The position numbers were made by a program, and so were the translations under genes. Under the pieces are notes generated by a model. The model was given only the letters and a program-made list of their open reading frames with translations. It did not search any database and was not told where the DNA came from. A stretch of 64,000 bases of DNA, taken from assembly GCF_039595395.1 (NCBI RefSeq), contig NZ_JBCNLP010000006.1, positions 1,121,001 through 1,185,000 on the forward strand, given 5' to 3'. This DNA comes from Novosphingobium sp. (lineage in GTDB: Bacteria > Pseudomonadota > Alphaproteobacteria > Sphingomonadales > Sphingomonadaceae). Below, in pieces: positions 61,797 to 64,000 of the stretch; positions within the stretch are counted from its first letter, which is position 1; every line of letters begins with the position of its first letter.

Positions 61797-62749
61797 TGCG
61801 TCATGCCCTTCTCACCGCCCTTCTGCTGCTGGGCGCCGCACCGGTTTCCGCCGCGCCCGCCGCGCAATGGATCACGCTGGGGACGGCGGGCGGCCCCGTG
61901 GCCTCGCCCACGCGCAGCCAGCCGGCCAATCTGCTGGTGACGGGCGAGGGCGTCTATCTGGTCGATTGCGGCGACGGCTGTGTCGAGCAACTGGCCAAGG
62001 CGCATATCCCGCTCGACCGGGTGAAAGGCTTGTTCATCAGCCATCTGCATTACGATCATGTCGGCGGGGTCTCGGCGCTGCTGGGGCTGCGCTATCAGAC
62101 CAGCACCTATGCGCCGCTGCCCATCTATGGCCCGCCGGGCACCAAAGCCATGGTGGACGGACTGGTCGCCGCGATGATGCCCTTTGCCATGAGCGGCTAT
62201 GGCATCCCCGGCACGCCGCATGTCGATCCGGCCAGCACGGTGAGCGTCACCGAACTGTCGGGCGGCGATCATCTCACGCTGGGGTCGGTGGCGGCCAGCA
62301 CCGTGCAGAACACCCATTACTCCTTCGCGCCGGGCAGCGAGGATGACCGGCGCTTCCGCTCGCTGGCATGGCGCTTCGAGACGGGCGGGCGCTCCTTCGT
62401 CTTCACCGGCGACACCGGGCCCAGCGAGGCGGTCACGCGCTTTGCCAAAGGCGCCGATGTGCTGGTCAGCGAGATCATCGATCTGGACGCCACGCTGGCC
62501 ATGGTCAACCGCGAGAACCCCCATCTCGATGCGCAAAAACGCGATGGCATGATCGAGCATCTCAGCCGCCATCACCTGCCCGCCGCCGAGGTCGGCAAGA
62601 TGGCCGCCGCTGCCGGCGTGAAGCAGGTGGTGCTGACCCATTTCGCCCCCTCCGATCCATCGGCGGCACTGGTTGAGCATTTGCGGCAGGGCATCGCGGC
62701 GCAGTATCACGGGACGATCACCATGGCCCGCGATCTCGACAGCTTCTGA
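61796..62749 (+). CDS. exported metallo-beta-lactamase-fold hydrolase
   Basis: A 317-residue protein from ATG 61796, overlapping the receptor's stop by one base. The signal peptide ends near VSAAP, so periplasmic. The metal-binding motif HLHYDH (HxHxDH) is followed by the later His in NTHYSFAP, Asp in FTGDTGPS and His in VVLTHFAPSD, completing a two-metal site. The family includes ribonuclease Z-like, arylsulfatase and lactonase enzymes. Paired with the receptor, it probably hydrolyses the imported compound in the periplasm. Confidence 0.9.
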   Translation: MRHALLTALLLLGAAPVSAAPAAQWITLGTAGGPVASPTRSQPANLLVTGEGVYLVDCGDGCVEQLAKAHIPLDRVKGLFISHLHYDHVGGVSALLGLRYQTSTYAPLPIYGPPGTKAMVDGLVAAMMPFAMSGYGIPGTPHVDPASTVSVTELSGGDHLTLGSVAASTVQNTHYSFAPGSEDDRRFRSLAWRFETGGRSFVFTGDTGPSEAVTRFAKGADVLVSEIIDLDATLAMVNRENPHLDAQKRDGMIEHLSRHHLPAAEVGKMAAAAGVKQVVLTHFAPSDPSAALVEHLRQGIAAQYHGTITMARDLDSF

Positions 62750-62790
62750 CCAGCGTCCAAAGGACTGGCGCCCGGTCTTCCTGAAACACG

Positions 62791-62822
62791 ACACCGCCCG
62801 GCCCGCAAGGACCGGACGGTGT
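62791..62822 (+). terminator. hairpin after the metallo-hydrolase
   Basis: ACACCGCCCGG (62791-62801) pairs with CCGGACGGTGT (62812-62822) with one mismatch and a 10-base loop. It lies between convergent genes. No long T-run follows. Confidence 0.55.
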
Positions 62823-62847
62823 TCGACGGCATCAGCCGCAAAAGCGG

Positions 62848-63729
62848 TCAGGCCTTGGGCGCAGCCTCAGCGGCAACAGCGGCAACAGCCGCGGCAGGCT
62901 GCGGCTCACGCGCCATGCGGCGCGGCTTGGCAGCGGCCTTGGGCTTGGCGTCCTTGCTCTCGGTTGCCTTGGCGGCGGCGGGAGCGGCGTCAGCCTTCGC
63001 CTTGCGCGCGGTGCGGGCAAGCTTGGCGGCAGGCGTTGCCGTAGCGGGCGCGGCCGTCGTGTCAGTCGCTGCAGGTGCGGCTTCCTTCACGGCGCTGGCG
63101 GCCTTCGCCGGCTTGGGCGCGGCCTTGGTCTCGGCGGCCACCTTCGCGACAGTCTTCGCCTTGGTCACCGGCTTGGCGGCGGATTTGGCAGGCTTGGCTT
63201 TCGCGGCAGGCGCGACAACCTTCTCGTCCGAGGCAGCCTTGGGCGCGGTCACTGCCGCGGGGGCCGTGAGCCCCTGCAACAAGGCCAGGCCCTCAGCCTT
63301 CGCCTTGCGCGGAGCGCGGGCCGGCTTGGCGGCGGCAGGCGTGCTGGCGGCCTTCGCGGTCGATGCGGTCACAGCAGCAGCGGCGCCCTTGGCGGCCGCC
63401 TTGCGCACGGGCTTCGCAGCCGTGTCAGCAGCGATTTTGCCCGTACCATTCAGAGCAGCAACAGAAGCCGTCTTCGCGGCGGGCTTGGCCTTGGCTGCAG
63501 GCTTCGCCTTGGCCACCGGCTTGGCGGCGGTCTGCTGCTTGGCAGGGGCAACCGGCTTCGCGGCAGGCGCGCCCGTGCTGTTCCCGTCGAACGCGGCAAG
63601 CACAGTCTTCAAAAGATTGGAAACATCCGCAAGGGCGGGATGGACGTTGGGGTTCTGCAGCCAGGCGATGGTAATATCGGCGGCAAGCTTGGATGAACTC
63701 TCGGTGTTGTCGGATACAGTGTCGGCCAT
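62848..63729 (-). CDS. histone-H1-like Ala/Lys/Pro-rich protein with MucR-like N-terminus
   Basis: A 293-residue protein started at ATG 63729 (MADTVSDNTESSSK); the frame is open upstream but not family-like. Residues ~14-50 (LAADITIAWLQNPNVHPALA, then DVSNLLKTVLAAFDG) resemble the N-terminal oligomerisation region of MucR/Ros proteins. The zinc-finger domain that follows in MucR is absent. Instead a ~240-residue tail of AAKP/KPAK-type repeats extends to the end, similar to bacterial histone-H1-like proteins. DNA binding and chromosome organisation are likely. The assignment to MucR is by eye, from a short segment. Confidence 0.7.
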   Translation of the reverse strand: MADTVSDNTESSSKLAADITIAWLQNPNVHPALADVSNLLKTVLAAFDGNSTGAPAAKPVAPAKQQTAAKPVAKAKPAAKAKPAAKTASVAALNGTGKIAADTAAKPVRKAAAKGAAAAVTASTAKAASTPAAAKPARAPRKAKAEGLALLQGLTAPAAVTAPKAASDEKVVAPAAKAKPAKSAAKPVTKAKTVAKVAAETKAAPKPAKAASAVKEAAPAATDTTAAPATATPAAKLARTARKAKADAAPAAAKATESKDAKPKAAAKPRRMAREPQPAAAVAAVAAEAAPKA

Positions 63730-63876
63730 GGTCACCCTCGTCGGATAAAGGTGGCACGGGTTACGCCTCTTCTCGCTTTTCGTCAAACATGCCCTGCTTG
63801 CGGCAGATCAATCGACCATCTTTGCATGAGGTGATGCCCAGGTCGAACATCACCTTCGAACGAAGAGACTGTTTGG

Positions 63877-63898
63877 AAATCCGGCGGAAGCCGGATTT
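63877..63898. other. 9-bp hairpin with GGAA tetraloop
   Basis: AAATCCGGC-GGAA-GCCGGATTT is a perfect stem with a GNRA loop and A/T flanks, so it could terminate in either direction. It directly precedes the long inverted repeat. Confidence 0.6.
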
Positions 63899-63980
63899 GC
63901 GGTACCGGCCCTCTCCCCCACCCGGCCACCCATAGAATACTGCCGTTGGGTGGCCGGGTGGGGGAGAGGGCCGGTACCGC
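63899..63980. repeat. 34-bp perfect inverted repeat
   Basis: Bases 63899-63932 and 63947-63980 are exact reverse complements, separated by 14 bases. Each arm contains GCGGTACCGGCCCTCTCCCC. There is no T-run beyond. It could be a strong hairpin terminator, a REP/MITE-like palindrome, or a bidirectional barrier; no transposase is near. The rest of 63730-64000 shows no gene. Confidence 0.9.
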
Positions 63981-64000
63981 ACTGAACATGCGCTGTCGCG

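Noticed and set aside
63761..63989. Short frames across the palindrome
   Set aside because: Created by the GC-rich inverted repeat; no start context and no homology.
1..64000. CRISPR arrays, insertion sequences, prophage genes, tRNA or rRNA
   Set aside because: No direct-repeat/spacer pattern, transposase, integrase or structural RNA signature was seen on either strand.

Overview
The window is high-GC chromosomal DNA with tightly packed genes. It looks like an alphaproteobacterium of the Sphingomonadaceae, most likely Novosphingobium or a close relative. The indications are four or five large TonB-dependent receptors each with its own local regulator, a FecI/FecR-type iron locus ending in PepSY/DUF3325/DUF3649 proteins, an orphan tryptophan-halogenase-family flavoprotein, a MucR-like N-terminus, and many ATGA start/stop overlaps. 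The genus is inferred from gene content only. I see no rRNA, tRNA, CRISPR array, insertion sequence or prophage.

Layout. 1-2.4 kb: the 3' part of a phosphocholine-type phospholipase C, then a convergent GNAT acetyltransferase. 2.5-9.6 kb: an iron-uptake operon (TonB-like protein, ECF sigma, FecR anti-sigma, STN-containing receptor, PepSY membrane protein, DUF3325, DUF3649) behind a good Fur-box candidate. 9.6-12.2 kb: a Kef-type antiporter and an alginate-export-type porin. 12.4-13.2 kb: a Phd/PIN toxin-antitoxin pair. 13.2-14.7 kb: the halogenase-family protein. 14.8-25.6 kb: a type I secretion operon (tolC-abc-hlyD) divergent from its presumed cargo, a 1996-residue modular extracellular nuclease. 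An AT-rich control region lies between them.

25.7-34.8 kb: a DUF899 protein, a TonB-dependent receptor with a terminator-like leader, a small secreted Trp/Arg/Asp/Gly-rich protein, DUF1993, LysR, a SnoaL-like protein, and an operon in which a histidine kinase and NarL-type regulator are coupled to an AlkX/YcaQ-type DNA glycosylase. 34.8-41 kb: another receptor, an AsmA-like protein and HtpG behind a heat-shock-type promoter. 41-47.8 kb: a GAF-PAS-PAS-GGDEF-EAL protein, a winged-helix/NB-ARC regulator, and an AraC-type regulator coupled to an alpha/beta-hydrolase-like protein that lacks its nucleophile.

48-56.6 kb: a carbohydrate utilisation locus with FadR-type regulator, receptor, GH39 glycosidase, MFS carrier, enolase-superfamily sugar-acid dehydratase and a 3-hydroxyisobutyrate-dehydrogenase-like reductase. 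All five structural genes run in one direction and four junctions are tightly spaced or overlapping. 56.6-62.8 kb: a probable aromatic-compound locus with MarR, FAD monooxygenase, TetR, receptor and metallo-beta-lactamase-fold hydrolase. Inverted-repeat operators can be read in both divergent promoters. 62.8-64 kb: a histone-H1-like Ala/Lys/Pro-rich protein with a MucR-like N-terminus, then a 34-bp perfect inverted repeat.

Overall the region is a string of self-contained import-and-degrade or secretion modules, most with a local regulator and a readable candidate operator. The items I consider most worth follow-up are the nuclease/type I secretion pair, the MucR-like/H1-like fusion, the glycosylase in a two-component operon, the degenerate hydrolase with its two regulators, and the receptor leader with a terminator-like hairpin.
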